Below, piece after piece: positions 35,655-43,964 of a stretch of DNA of 64,000 nucleotides. Every line of letters starts with the position of its first letter. Position 1 is the stretch's first letter. This stretch comes from Thalassobacillus pellis (GTDB lineage Bacteria > Bacillota > Bacilli > Bacillales > Halobacillaceae). The stretch lies in NCBI RefSeq assembly GCF_016908295.1, contig NZ_JAFBDO010000007.1, positions 62,001-126,000 of the forward strand, given 5' to 3'. The notes below the pieces were generated by a model. The model saw only the letters and a list, made by a program, of their open reading frames with translations, was not told where the DNA came from and ran no database searches. Both the position numbers and the translations under genes were made by a program.

Positions 35655-37990
35655 TATGACCCCTCCTTCTTTTTGTTTAATCGAATCATTCCATAAATGG
35701 CCAGCGCAGCAATCCCGAGCACCGTAATTTCAAACAACGTATCGAGTCCACGCATATCAACAAGGATTACATTAACGATGTTGTCTCCTCCACCAAGTTT
35801 ATAGGAATTTTTAATAAAGAATTCTGCTATAGAATCGAACCATTTGCTGCTATGAGAAGAAATAGCGATCATTGTCAGTAATGCACCAAAACCTATCGAA
35901 ATGATCATGTTTAATGCCACCGAACTTTTTTTCTCATTCCTGGGCGCAAGTTTCGGCAGGTGATTAAATACCATCAGAAATAACGCAACAGTGATAGTTT
36001 CAATGATTAATTGCGTCAAAGCCAAATCAGGAGCGCGATAGATGACGAATAGTATGGATAATCCATAACCTACGACACCAAGAATGATGATAGCGGCCAG
36101 GCGCCCTCTAGCAACAATCGTTCCTATTGCAGCAGCTGCCATGACAAGGGCGACGAATATCTCAATCCAGGTAATGTCTGCTGTATGTGCGAAGCTGAAA
36201 GTGAATCCGCTGGTCAGTCCCATAACGATAAAAGTAACTACAAGAATAGCGGACAGAATCAGACGGAAATATCTGGCAAGCGATCCGTTCATATATGCAT
36301 TGGTGATACTGGCAGAGTATGTTTCGGTTCTTTTTACAAGACCATCATAAGCTTTGTTCATGCTGAGAAACCCTGGGACGTACTTATAGACCCATTCCCA
36401 TCTTTGACGGGACAAGGCTAGTATCGAGCCGAAAGCTACTACAGTTAATGACATGATCAGCGGTAATTTGAATCCATGCCAAAAAACAATGTGATGGACT
36501 TTTGTTTCTGCACCATATATTGCAGAGGCTGCATGATGAATGAATGGCTGGTTGATCAGCTTTGGAAACAAGCCGATAATCAAAACACCACCTACCAGTA
36601 CAGCTGGAGAAATAAGCATGCCGATCGGTGCTTCATGCGGTTTTTTCGGCAGCGAAGAAACATTTTTTCCCCCAGTGAATGTACCGAAAAAGAAATACAT
36701 CGAATAGACAAATGTAAATATACTTCCGAAAACAGCAAGGTATGGGATGAGGCTGTGCATAAACCCTTTAATGCTGTTAGTCGTCATTCCGAGATTGATG
36801 GCAGCGTCAAAAAACAGCTCCTTACTATAGAAACCATTCAGAAAAGGAAGTGGAAATCCAGCCATTGAAAAAGAAGCGATGACTGCTAGAGTGGCAGAAA
36901 TCGGCATGAAAGTGAGCAGTCCTCCGAGCTTTCGAATGTCTCTTGTCCCAGTTTCGTGGTCAACGATTCCTGCCACCATGAATAAGCTTCCTTTAAAAGT
37001 GGCGTGGTTCAGGATATGAAAGGCGGCTGCAAAGACTGCTGCCTTGGTACCAAAGCCAAGCATTGCCATGATCATACCCAGCTGACTGATGGTAGAAAAT
37101 GCTAAGATCGCTTTCAAATCTGTTTGCCGGACAGCCATGTAAGATCCCCAGCACAAAGTTATAATTCCGAACCCGCTGACCAGGATGAAAAACCAGTCAG
37201 ATTCGGCAAACAACGGCATGTATCTTCCTACCAAATACAATCCGGCTTTTACCATGGTAGCCGAATGCAGGTAAGCACTGACCGGTGTCGGAGCTTCCAT
37301 GGCATCCGGTAACCAGATATGGAAAGGAAATTGAGCAGATTTAGTAAATGCTCCAAGCAGCACTAATACTAAAATCAATGGGAAATATTCGTGATTCAAT
37401 ATTAAGCCTTTCTCATTGATCATTCCCTGAATACTGGTTGTATTAGTGATTACACTCATGAAAATCAAGGCCCCGAGCAGACTTAAACCACCAAAAACAG
37501 TAATCAGCATCGATTTTAAGGCACCATATCTTGATCCTTTCCGGTGATTCCAGTAACCAATCAAAAGAAAGGATGAAAGAGAAGTGAATTCCCAGAAACT
37601 ATATAAGACAAATACGTTATCTGATAAAACAACTCCCAACATGGAACCCATAAAGATAAGGAAGTAGACATAAAAATTACCGAGCTGCTCTGACTTATGT
37701 AGATAATAGATGGAATAGAAGGCAACAAGAACACCGATTCCACTTATCAATAAGACGAAGAGTAGGCTCAGTCCATCAAGGTGAAAATCGAAATTGATAT
37801 CCAAGGAAGGCATCCAGTCATAGCTCTGTGTAACAGGATGAAAATCGTTCCCTGCAAATCGCACGAAATAAATGAAGACAACCAGGGGGATAAGTGTTAC
37901 AAAAAAGCCTGTATGAATCTTTTCTTTCCATTTACTTAAAAAAGGGATGAATATAGCTGCAATGAATGGTAATAAGACGGCAAACAACAT
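35654..37990 (-). CDS. mrpA: Mrp antiporter subunit A (NuoL-like)
   Basis: A 778-residue core subunit: the NuoL-like part (VLYSFWEFTSLSSFLLIGYW, QFPFHIWLPDAMEAPTPVSAYLHSATMVKAGLYL) and the C-terminal MbhD/MbhE-like extension (APDLALTQLIIETITVALFL, and VILVDMRGLDTLFEITVLGIAAL at the end). It stops after the MbhE-like part and does not carry an MrpB domain. ATG 37990 has GGGAGG about 10 nt upstream; a longer frame to 38065 has no SD and lies in the leader. Confidence 0.95.
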   Translation of the reverse strand: MLFAVLLPFIAAIFIPFLSKWKEKIHTGFFVTLIPLVVFIYFVRFAGNDFHPVTQSYDWMPSLDINFDFHLDGLSLLFVLLISGIGVLVAFYSIYYLHKSEQLGNFYVYFLIFMGSMLGVVLSDNVFVLYSFWEFTSLSSFLLIGYWNHRKGSRYGALKSMLITVFGGLSLLGALIFMSVITNTTSIQGMINEKGLILNHEYFPLILVLVLLGAFTKSAQFPFHIWLPDAMEAPTPVSAYLHSATMVKAGLYLVGRYMPLFAESDWFFILVSGFGIITLCWGSYMAVRQTDLKAILAFSTISQLGMIMAMLGFGTKAAVFAAAFHILNHATFKGSLFMVAGIVDHETGTRDIRKLGGLLTFMPISATLAVIASFSMAGFPLPFLNGFYSKELFFDAAINLGMTTNSIKGFMHSLIPYLAVFGSIFTFVYSMYFFFGTFTGGKNVSSLPKKPHEAPIGMLISPAVLVGGVLIIGLFPKLINQPFIHHAASAIYGAETKVHHIVFWHGFKLPLIMSLTVVAFGSILALSRQRWEWVYKYVPGFLSMNKAYDGLVKRTETYSASITNAYMNGSLARYFRLILSAILVVTFIVMGLTSGFTFSFAHTADITWIEIFVALVMAAAAIGTIVARGRLAAIIILGVVGYGLSILFVIYRAPDLALTQLIIETITVALFLMVFNHLPKLAPRNEKKSSVALNMIISIGFGALLTMIAISSHSSKWFDSIAEFFIKNSYKLGGGDNIVNVILVDMRGLDTLFEITVLGIAALAIYGMIRLNKKKEGS

Positions 37991-38064
37991 CTGGGTGTTC
38001 CTCCCTGTAAATAATCTTAAGGAACAGTCACATAAAGACTGTATTTTACAAACATAGTCACTCA

Positions 38065-38094
38065 ATTGTAATCAAAAAAGCAGGTATTATTCAA
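38065..38094 (-). promoter_or_regulatory. Promoter of the mrp operon
   Basis: Minus strand: TTGAAT (38094-38089), 18 nt, TACAAT (38070-38065). The leader to mrpA would be about 65-70 nt. No regulator site is recognised. Confidence 0.6.
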
Positions 38095-38170
38095 CTAATT
38101 ATCCCTATAGTTGTAGTTTATCTTAAAAAATGGTCCATGAATTTACATAAATCGAATGAGCCGGAAGCAA

Positions 38171-38206
38171 ATAAAAAACACCCTTGTGTCTGCCAGGGCG
38201 TTTTAT
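38171..38206 (-). terminator. Terminator of sda, likely bidirectional
   Basis: Minus strand: AAAACGCCCT pairs with AGGGTGTTTT (one G-U) and continues into a run of T. It lies about 15 nt after the sda stop and also isolates the divergent mrp promoter. Confidence 0.8.
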
Positions 38207-38217
38207 CTTACCTATAT

Positions 38218-38358
38218 TCAGCTGGTTTTTTTGATAGAAGGATGGATTGAACGTTTATGTAATTCTTCCTCGATCAGTTGAATGAACTCTTTGCTAAGAT
38301 TTAACTCTATAGCTTTGTGGTAAGACTCTATTAACAGGACATCGGTTAAATGTTCCAT
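38218..38358 (-). CDS. sda: Sporulation checkpoint inhibitor Sda
   Basis: A 46-residue helical hairpin protein that blocks autophosphorylation of sporulation kinases when replication is active or damaged. The sequence fits B. subtilis Sda in length and pattern: LTDVLLIESYHKAIELNL, then FIQLIEEELHKRSI. ATG 38358 follows GGAGTG by about 8 nt. The order sda-yqeG is that of B. subtilis, and the DnaA boxes upstream support the call. Confidence 0.92.
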   Translation of the reverse strand: MEHLTDVLLIESYHKAIELNLSKEFIQLIEEELHKRSIHPSIKKTS

Positions 38359-38364
38359 AAAATC

Positions 38365-38381
38365 ATCACTCCGAGAGTGAT
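38365..38381 (-). promoter_or_regulatory. Hairpin covering the sda ribosome binding site
   Basis: ATCACTC and GAGTGAT form a perfect 7-bp stem with a 3-nt loop. The sda SD (GGAGTG, 38372-38367) is inside the loop and 3' arm. A second AGGAGGT at 38393-38387 is too far from the ATG to serve it directly. Confidence 0.5.
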
Positions 38382-38479
38382 GGTTCACCTCCTGATAGGG
38401 GGAATTCTATTAAAATGTATCGGTTTCTTTTGATGTATCATTACCTTACCATGAAAGGGATACACCTACAACACAGCAG

Positions 38480-38578
38480 TTATCTACAACAGGCTGTAGA
38501 TAACTTGTGAATAATGAATGAATTTTCTCTATATTTAACGTAGTAGATGTGTGGAAAATGTGTATAAACTTATCCACA
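38480..38578. promoter_or_regulatory. Cluster of six DnaA boxes upstream of sda
   Basis: TTATCTACA + at 38480-38488; TGTAGATAA (minus) at 38495-38503, forming with the first a perfect 10-bp inverted repeat spaced by 6 nt; TGTGAATAA (minus) 38506-38514; TGTGGAAAA (minus) 38550-38558; TGTGTATAA (minus) 38559-38567; and consensus TTATCCACA + 38570-38578. DnaA is known to activate sda in B. subtilis. The cluster lies 120-220 bp upstream of the sda start. No AT-rich 13-mer unwinding element or dnaA/dnaN gene is near, so an origin is unlikely. Confidence 0.88.
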
Positions 38579-38708
38579 AGAAATGTTGTGCCGGAATTTG
38601 TCGAACGTTTTTTCATTTTTGTGGTATATTTTCCTATGGTGTGTTTTTTCGACGTCTTAATTGTCGAGCGACGCCAAATTAGGCAGGCTGCTCCCATACA
38701 CAATCGCT

Positions 38709-38737
38709 TTGAATATGGATGGGAATTTGGATATGAT
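38709..38737 (+). promoter_or_regulatory. Promoter of the yqeG operon
   Basis: TTGAAT (38709-38714), 17 nt, TATGAT (38732-38737). It lies about 55 nt before yqeG and is divergent from sda. Confidence 0.7.
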
Positions 38738-38792
38738 TAGTAAGGAGAATTCGTACCGGTAAATCGTTATAAGTTAAATGAGGTGAACAGGA

Positions 38793-39308
38793 TTGCTTAA
38801 AAATTTTCTGCCAAACGAACATGTAACTAACGTATTTGAAATCAGACCAGAAGAACTCGTGGAACGGGGAATCAAAGGTATCATAACAGACCTTGATAAC
38901 ACGCTTGTTGCCTGGGATGTTAAAGAAGCAACTCCAGAGATTGTGCAATGGTTTAAATTGTTGGATGAGTACGATATTAAAGTTACGATAACTTCCAATA
39001 ATAAAGAAGAAAGAGTAAGTGTCTTTTCTCAGCCACTCGATACAAGCTTTATTTACAGTGCCCGTAAACCTTTATCACATGCGTTTAAAAAGGCACAAAA
39101 GCAAATGAATTTAAAAAAAGACGAAATAGTAGTGGTTGGTGATCAATTGTTGACTGATGTACTGGGAGGCAATTTCGCTGGCTTCCATACAATTTTGGTG
39201 GTCCCGGTTGTGGAAACCGATGGATTTTTCACACGAGTAAACCGAAAAGTGGAACGAAGGATTCTGAACTGGATGCGGAGAAAAGGAAAAATTACCTGGG
39301 AGGAATAA
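38793..39308 (+). CDS. yqeG: YqeG family HAD-type phosphatase
   Basis: A 171-residue HAD IIIA phosphatase. The catalytic motif DLDNTLVAWD (33-42) includes both Asp residues, motif II is ITSNN near 66-70 and motif III/IV VVGDQLLTDVLGGN near 113-126. Related to mitochondrial PGP phosphatases; the substrate in Bacillus is not established. TTG 38793 follows GAGGTGA. It heads the yqeG-yqeM operon. Confidence 0.92.
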   Translation: MLKNFLPNEHVTNVFEIRPEELVERGIKGIITDLDNTLVAWDVKEATPEIVQWFKLLDEYDIKVTITSNNKEERVSVFSQPLDTSFIYSARKPLSHAFKKAQKQMNLKKDEIVVVGDQLLTDVLGGNFAGFHTILVVPVVETDGFFTRVNRKVERRILNWMRRKGKITWEE

Positions 39309-39311
39309 ACT

Positions 39312-40415
39312 TTGACGAGTAAATTAATATGTCAGGGATGTGGAGCTGATATACAGACGGAGTTACCAGATCAGCCTGGCTTTGCACCGCCGTCAGCTTT
39401 AGAAAGAGATGATATCATTTGTAAAAGGTGTTTTCGCTTAAAAAATTATAACGAAGTACAGGATGTCCCTTACCAAGATGATGATTTTCTCGAGATGCTT
39501 AACCAAATTGCTGATACGGATAGCCTCATCGTAAATTTGGTTGATATCTTTGATTTTAATGGCAGTTTTATTCCGGGAATTTCCCGGTTGACAGGGAATA
39601 ATCCGATTATTTTGGTCGGGAACAAGATGGATATACTCCCAAAATCGGTGAACCCCAACAAAGTCAAGCAATGGTTGAAGAAGTCAGCCAGTGAACGGGG
39701 GCTTAAAGTGGAAGCTGTCTATTTGATTTCCGCTCATAAAGGCGAGGGGATAGAGGAGCTGGCAGCAGCGATAGAGAGATCCAGGAACAAAAAAGACGTC
39801 TATGTAGTCGGTACTACCAACGTAGGGAAGTCCACTTTTATTAACCGGCTGATCAATCGGACATCGGGTATCAAGGATGCCATAACTACTTCCTATTTTC
39901 CCGGAACAACACTAGGATTCATCGGCATTCCGCTTGATGATGCTGCTTCATTGTTTGATACTCCAGGGGTGATTCATCGTCATCAGATGGCACATTATAT
40001 GTCCGATAAAGATTTGAAACTGATTACTCCAAAAAAAGAAGTAAAACCAAGGGTCTATCAGCTGAATGATCAGCAAACCTTATATTTTGGTGGTTTGACA
40101 CGTCTGGATTTTGAAGAAGGAGAAAGAAGTTCATTTATTTGTTACCTTTCTAATGATATTCCGATTCATCGCACAAAGTTGGAAAAAGCAGATGAACTTT
40201 ATACCAATCATTTAGGCGAACTGTTATCTCCTCCTGATTTGGAAACCATGGAGCATCTGCCCGAATTGAAAACACAGACTTATCGTATAAAAGATAGAAA
40301 AACTGATATCGTGGTTTCAGGACTGGGATGGGTGACGATACCAGAGGGGAATGTTTCGGTAACTGTGCATGCTCCTGAAGGAGTTAAAGTGTCGCTTCGT
40401 GATTCATTGATATGA
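39312..40415 (+). CDS. yqeH: Circularly permuted ribosome-assembly GTPase YqeH
   Basis: A 367-residue essential-type GTPase for 30S assembly. An N-terminal treble-clef zinc finger (CQGCGAD and CKRCFRL) is followed by G motifs in permuted order: G4 VGNKMDIL, G5 ISAHKGEG, G1 GTTNVGKST, G2 region, G3 DTPG. The C-terminal RNA-binding domain is complete. TTG 39312, GGGAGG upstream. Confidence 0.96.
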   Translation: MTSKLICQGCGADIQTELPDQPGFAPPSALERDDIICKRCFRLKNYNEVQDVPYQDDDFLEMLNQIADTDSLIVNLVDIFDFNGSFIPGISRLTGNNPIILVGNKMDILPKSVNPNKVKQWLKKSASERGLKVEAVYLISAHKGEGIEELAAAIERSRNKKDVYVVGTTNVGKSTFINRLINRTSGIKDAITTSYFPGTTLGFIGIPLDDAASLFDTPGVIHRHQMAHYMSDKDLKLITPKKEVKPRVYQLNDQQTLYFGGLTRLDFEEGERSSFICYLSNDIPIHRTKLEKADELYTNHLGELLSPPDLETMEHLPELKTQTYRIKDRKTDIVVSGLGWVTIPEGNVSVTVHAPEGVKVSLRDSLI

Positions 40416-40433
40416 TGGGGGAGGAGAAGGAAA

Positions 40434-41267
40434 ATGAAGTTAGGATTGATTGGCAACCCGATAAAGCACTCGTTGTCTCCATGGATTCATTCCCGCTTAC
40501 TCGAATTGGCAGGAATAGAGGGACAATATCAATTATATGAAATGCAGCCAGGCAGTTTCCAGCAGCAAATAGAGCTGTTACGAAATGAGCAGCTTGACGG
40601 CTTTAATGTGACAGTGCCGTTTAAGCAAAAAATAATGCCAGAGCTTGACGATATTGATGGGCAGGCGAAAAAGTTGGGAGCAGTAAATACTGTTAAAAAT
40701 CATGATGGTCGCTGGCTTGGTTATAATACAGATGGTAAAGGCTTCGTAAATTCTTTAAGGGCAAAATATGGAACTCTCCTCCATCCAGATACAAAAGTGC
40801 TCCTATTAGGTGCAGGAGGAGCAGCGAAAGGTATATTTTTCACATTATTGAATGAAGGTGTCAGACAGATTGATGTAGCCAATCGTACAACAGAACGAGC
40901 CGAGGCAATTGTCAATGCTTCTGAAGCGGCTGTCTCTTCTCACTCCCTGACTTTGAAGGAAGCAGAAGGACGAATAGCTGAATATCACCTGATCATACAG
41001 ACAACAACTGTGGGTATGAACCCCCGTTCGGATGAATCCATCATATCTTTGAAAAATATGAAGGAAGGAGCAGTTGTGAGTGATATCGTATACCAGCCTC
41101 TGGAAACTGCTTTTCTGAAAGATGCCATAAGTAATGGCGGCAGAATTCATCAAGGCCACGAAATGCTGCTTTACCAGGCAGTTTATGCTTTTAAAATATG
41201 GACTGGGAAAAGCATCGATGAAACAAAGCTGCTTATGGAGCTTGAAGCACAATTGAAAGGAGAATAA
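40434..41267 (+). CDS. aroE: Shikimate dehydrogenase (NADP+)
   Basis: Reduces 3-dehydroshikimate in aromatic amino acid synthesis. 277 residues: shikimate-binding GNPIKHSLSPWIH (6-18) and NVTVPFKQKI with catalytic Lys, then the dinucleotide motif LLGAGGAAKGI near 124-134 and NRTTER. The C-terminal QGHEMLLYQA closes the active site. It begins 18 nt after yqeH. Confidence 0.97.
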   Translation: MKLGLIGNPIKHSLSPWIHSRLLELAGIEGQYQLYEMQPGSFQQQIELLRNEQLDGFNVTVPFKQKIMPELDDIDGQAKKLGAVNTVKNHDGRWLGYNTDGKGFVNSLRAKYGTLLHPDTKVLLLGAGGAAKGIFFTLLNEGVRQIDVANRTTERAEAIVNASEAAVSSHSLTLKEAEGRIAEYHLIIQTTTVGMNPRSDESIISLKNMKEGAVVSDIVYQPLETAFLKDAISNGGRIHQGHEMLLYQAVYAFKIWTGKSIDETKLLMELEAQLKGE

Positions 41268-41268
41268 T

Positions 41269-41559
41269 ATGCTGACAGGAAAACAAAAAAGGTATTTACG
41301 CTCACAGGCACATCATTTATCTCCGATATTCCAAGTAGGAAAAACAGGAGTCAATGAAAATATGGTGTCACAAATTGATGATGCCTTGGAAAAACGGGAA
41401 TTAATAAAAGTAAGTGTATTACAGAACTGTTTAGAAGATAAGAACGATGTTGCTCAGGATCTGGCAGAAGGGTCCGGTGCCCACATTGTCCAAATTATCG
41501 GAAATACGATCGTTTTGTATAAGGAATCAATGGAAAATAAACAGATTAATTTACCATGA
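41269..41559 (+). CDS. yqeI: CRM/YhbY-domain RNA-binding protein YqeI
   Basis: A 96-residue CRM domain protein: LTGKQKRYLRSQAHHLSPIFQVGKTG is the conserved start and the GxxG loop is within GKTGVNE. YhbY-type proteins associate with pre-50S particles. It starts 1 nt after aroE. Confidence 0.94.
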   Translation: MLTGKQKRYLRSQAHHLSPIFQVGKTGVNENMVSQIDDALEKRELIKVSVLQNCLEDKNDVAQDLAEGSGAHIVQIIGNTIVLYKESMENKQINLP

Positions 41560-41575
41560 AATTGAGGGAGCTTCT

Positions 41576-42139
41576 ATGAAGAAAGTCGGTTTATTGGGAG
41601 GGACATTCGATCCTCCTCATTTGGGACATCTGATTATAGCTGAAGAAGTACACAGGAGCCTTGAATTAGATGAGGTTTGGCTGATTCCGTCTCATGTACC
41701 GCCACATAAATCAGGGCCATTAGCTGATGGAAAAGCTCGATTGGAAATGACGGAAAGGGCGGTAGCGGATAATAGCCATCTTGCTGTTTCAGATATCGAA
41801 TTGGAACGTGAAGGGAAATCCTACACTGTCCATACAATCAGACAATTGAAAGAAAATTATCCTGACGCCAAGTTTTTCTTTATCATAGGTGGTGATATGG
41901 TGCAGTACCTCCCCAAATGGCATGCTATTGACCGGCTTTTAGAAATGATCGAATTCGTCGGTGTCAAACGCACCGGGTACCTTTTGGAAAGTCCATATCC
42001 TATTCATGAAGTAGAAGTACCCGCAATCGAAGTTTCCTCATCCATGCTAAGGGAACGGCTGAAAAATGGAATGGGAACGAAATATCTTCTCCCAGACAGG
42101 GTATTGGAATATATAAAGGAGCATGGTTTATATGATTGA
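41576..42139 (+). CDS. nadD: Nicotinate-nucleotide adenylyltransferase
   Basis: NAD biosynthesis enzyme of 187 residues. GGTFDPPHLGHL (8-19) is the nucleotidyltransferase HxGH motif and EVSSSMLRERL contains the SxxxxR motif. ATG 41576 follows GAGGGAG; an upstream in-frame start lies inside yqeI. Confidence 0.96.
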   Translation: MKKVGLLGGTFDPPHLGHLIIAEEVHRSLELDEVWLIPSHVPPHKSGPLADGKARLEMTERAVADNSHLAVSDIELEREGKSYTVHTIRQLKENYPDAKFFFIIGGDMVQYLPKWHAIDRLLEMIEFVGVKRTGYLLESPYPIHEVEVPAIEVSSSMLRERLKNGMGTKYLLPDRVLEYIKEHGLYD

Positions 42140-42725
42140 TCTTACTCAAGCATGGAAAGTCGTAAATAGAGTGCTTAAACCTGAGCGTTACGAACATACC
42201 GTGCGTGTAGTTGAAACAGCTGTTCAGCTAGCAGAACAGTATAATGCCGACACCCATAAGGCACAGGTTGCTTCCATTCTTCATGATTATGCCAAGTATC
42301 GTGATAGAGAAGAGATGCGTCGCTGGATTGAAAGTGACAAACGACTGCCTAAAGATCTATTAACGTATCATCACGAACTTTGGCACGGTCCTGTGGGGGC
42401 TTTACTGGCAGAGAAGGAATTGGGAGTAAGGGATTCTGACATACTTTCCGCAATTGCCTGTCATACAACCGGGAAAAAGCATATGAAACGCCTGGATAAA
42501 ATTGTATTCTTGGCTGATTATATCGAGCCAGGAAGAAAATTTCCGGGTGTAGAGGAAGTCAGGGAAACCGCGGCACAAGATCTGGATAAAGCATGCATGC
42601 AGGCGTCACGGAATACCATTCAATTTTTATTGAGTAAAAGTCAGACGGTTTACCCCGATACATTCCATACCTATAATGAATTGATTCAACGTGTGAAAAA
42701 AAATGAAATGGAGGGGAAAAAATGA
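42132..42725 (+). CDS. yqeK: HD-domain Ap4A hydrolase YqeK
   Basis: 197-residue HD-superfamily phosphohydrolase; the family cleaves diadenosine tetraphosphate symmetrically. H in YEHTVRVVE, HD in ASILHDYAKYR, HH in YHHELWHGPVGA and D in VFLADYIEPGR are present. ATG 42132 follows AAGGAG by 10 nt; ATG 42123 is too close to it. It overlaps nadD by 8 nt and rsfS by 4 nt. Confidence 0.94.
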   Translation: MIDLTQAWKVVNRVLKPERYEHTVRVVETAVQLAEQYNADTHKAQVASILHDYAKYRDREEMRRWIESDKRLPKDLLTYHHELWHGPVGALLAEKELGVRDSDILSAIACHTTGKKHMKRLDKIVFLADYIEPGRKFPGVEEVRETAAQDLDKACMQASRNTIQFLLSKSQTVYPDTFHTYNELIQRVKKNEMEGKK

Positions 42726-43069
42726 ATAGCAATGAACTTGTTAAAATGATTGCCAAGGCGTGTGATGATAAACGAGCGGATGACATCGTAGTACTTGATA
42801 TGACCGAGGTTTCGTTGATTGCCGATTACTTTTTGATTTGTGAAGGCTCGAACGAGCGTCAGGTACAGGCAATAGCAAGAGAATTGAAGGATAAGGCTGA
42901 AGAAAATGGTATTTCGGTATCAAGAATCGAAGGATTTGAACAGGCCCGGTGGATACTTGTCGACCTTCATGATGTCGTCTGCCATATTTTTCATAAAGAC
43001 GAACGGAATTACTATAATCTTGAGCGCCTGTGGGGAGATGCTCCTACGGTTGCTATCGAAGGTGTATAG
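42722..43069 (+). CDS. rsfS: Ribosome silencing factor RsfS
   Basis: A 115-residue protein of the Iojap family that binds L14 (uL14) and prevents 30S-50S joining under starvation. ADDIVVLDMTEVSLIADYFLICEG and ARWILVDLHDVVCHIF are diagnostic. It overlaps yqeK by 4 nt (ATGA). Confidence 0.96.
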   Translation: MNSNELVKMIAKACDDKRADDIVVLDMTEVSLIADYFLICEGSNERQVQAIARELKDKAEENGISVSRIEGFEQARWILVDLHDVVCHIFHKDERNYYNLERLWGDAPTVAIEGV

Positions 43070-43075
43070 AGAAAC

Positions 43076-43810
43076 ATGGCTTATGGCAGGATGGCGTTGA
43101 TTTATGACAGGCTGATGCGTGATGCTCCTTATGATGATTGGGTTTCTTTTACAGAAAAGCATTTGACAAAGAAAAATGCTGATATTCTTGAACTCGGTTG
43201 CGGTACGGGTGAAATCACGCTTCGTTTAGCAGAAAAAGGACACAGAGTTACAGGTGTGGATGTGTCCGGAGATATGCTGACGGTCGCCAACGAAAAAGCA
43301 GCTGAGGCTTTGAATATTAAATGGCTGCGTCAGGATATTCGCAGCCTTGAAGGCCTTGAAAATTTTGACTGTGTTGTTTCCTATTGTGATGTATTGAACT
43401 ATATGAATACCCATACTGATCTCCTTAGGGTTTTTCATCATGCATTCGAGGCAATAAAGCCTGGCGGGTGCTTTATATTTGATGTCCACTCTATCGAACA
43501 TCTGAGCAGGGACATGGCGGGGGAAACCTTTGCTGAAGTTTATGATGATATTTCCTATATTTGGTTTTGTAACGAAGGGGACCGTATAAATCAGGTGGAG
43601 CATGATCTTACATTTTTTATAGAGGAAAACGGCGTATATGAGAGGTTTGATGAATATCACTATCAAACTGGGTATGCTATGGCTGATTTGAATGCTTTAC
43701 TGAATGAGACAGGTTTTGAACATATACAAGCTTTCGCAGATTTTTCCGGTAGAAAGGCAATGGATGATTCAGCTGGAGATCGATTATTTTTTGTGTGTGA
43801 AAAGTCTTGA
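43076..43810 (+). CDS. yqeM: SAM-dependent methyltransferase YqeM
   Basis: A 244-residue class I methyltransferase: ILELGCGTGEITLRLAEKG (about 38-56), VDVSGDML and a following DCVVSYCDVLNY. The substrate is unknown. It starts 6 nt after rsfS and ends the operon before a convergent terminator. Confidence 0.9.
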   Translation: MAYGRMALIYDRLMRDAPYDDWVSFTEKHLTKKNADILELGCGTGEITLRLAEKGHRVTGVDVSGDMLTVANEKAAEALNIKWLRQDIRSLEGLENFDCVVSYCDVLNYMNTHTDLLRVFHHAFEAIKPGGCFIFDVHSIEHLSRDMAGETFAEVYDDISYIWFCNEGDRINQVEHDLTFFIEENGVYERFDEYHYQTGYAMADLNALLNETGFEHIQAFADFSGRKAMDDSAGDRLFFVCEKS

Positions 43811-43871
43811 TAAAAAAGTGAAAATGCCCAGGCAAACGATTACTTTTAGAGATGAATATTAGCTGGAAATG

Positions 43872-43915
43872 AAAAAGTCGAAGGGCGATTGTCAAACCGC
43901 TCCTCGACTTTTTTA
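43872..43915. terminator. Bidirectional terminator between yqeM and comER
   Basis: AAAAGTCGA and TCGACTTTT flank an inner imperfect GC stem; T-runs occur on both strands. It serves the converging genes. Confidence 0.88.
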
Positions 43916-43964
43916 AAGGATAAATACTGTTCAGTGGCGAATAAAGATAATAAAACATTAGCCA

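Noticed and set aside
35654-37990. MrpA-MrpB fusion explaining the missing mrpB
   Set aside because: The protein ends with the MbhE-like segment of ordinary MrpA at about the usual length; no extra MnhB-like helices follow.
38480-38578. Replication origin (oriC)
   Set aside because: Although rich in DnaA boxes, it lacks dnaA/dnaN, an obvious AT-rich unwinding region and the usual gene context. Upstream control of sda explains it.
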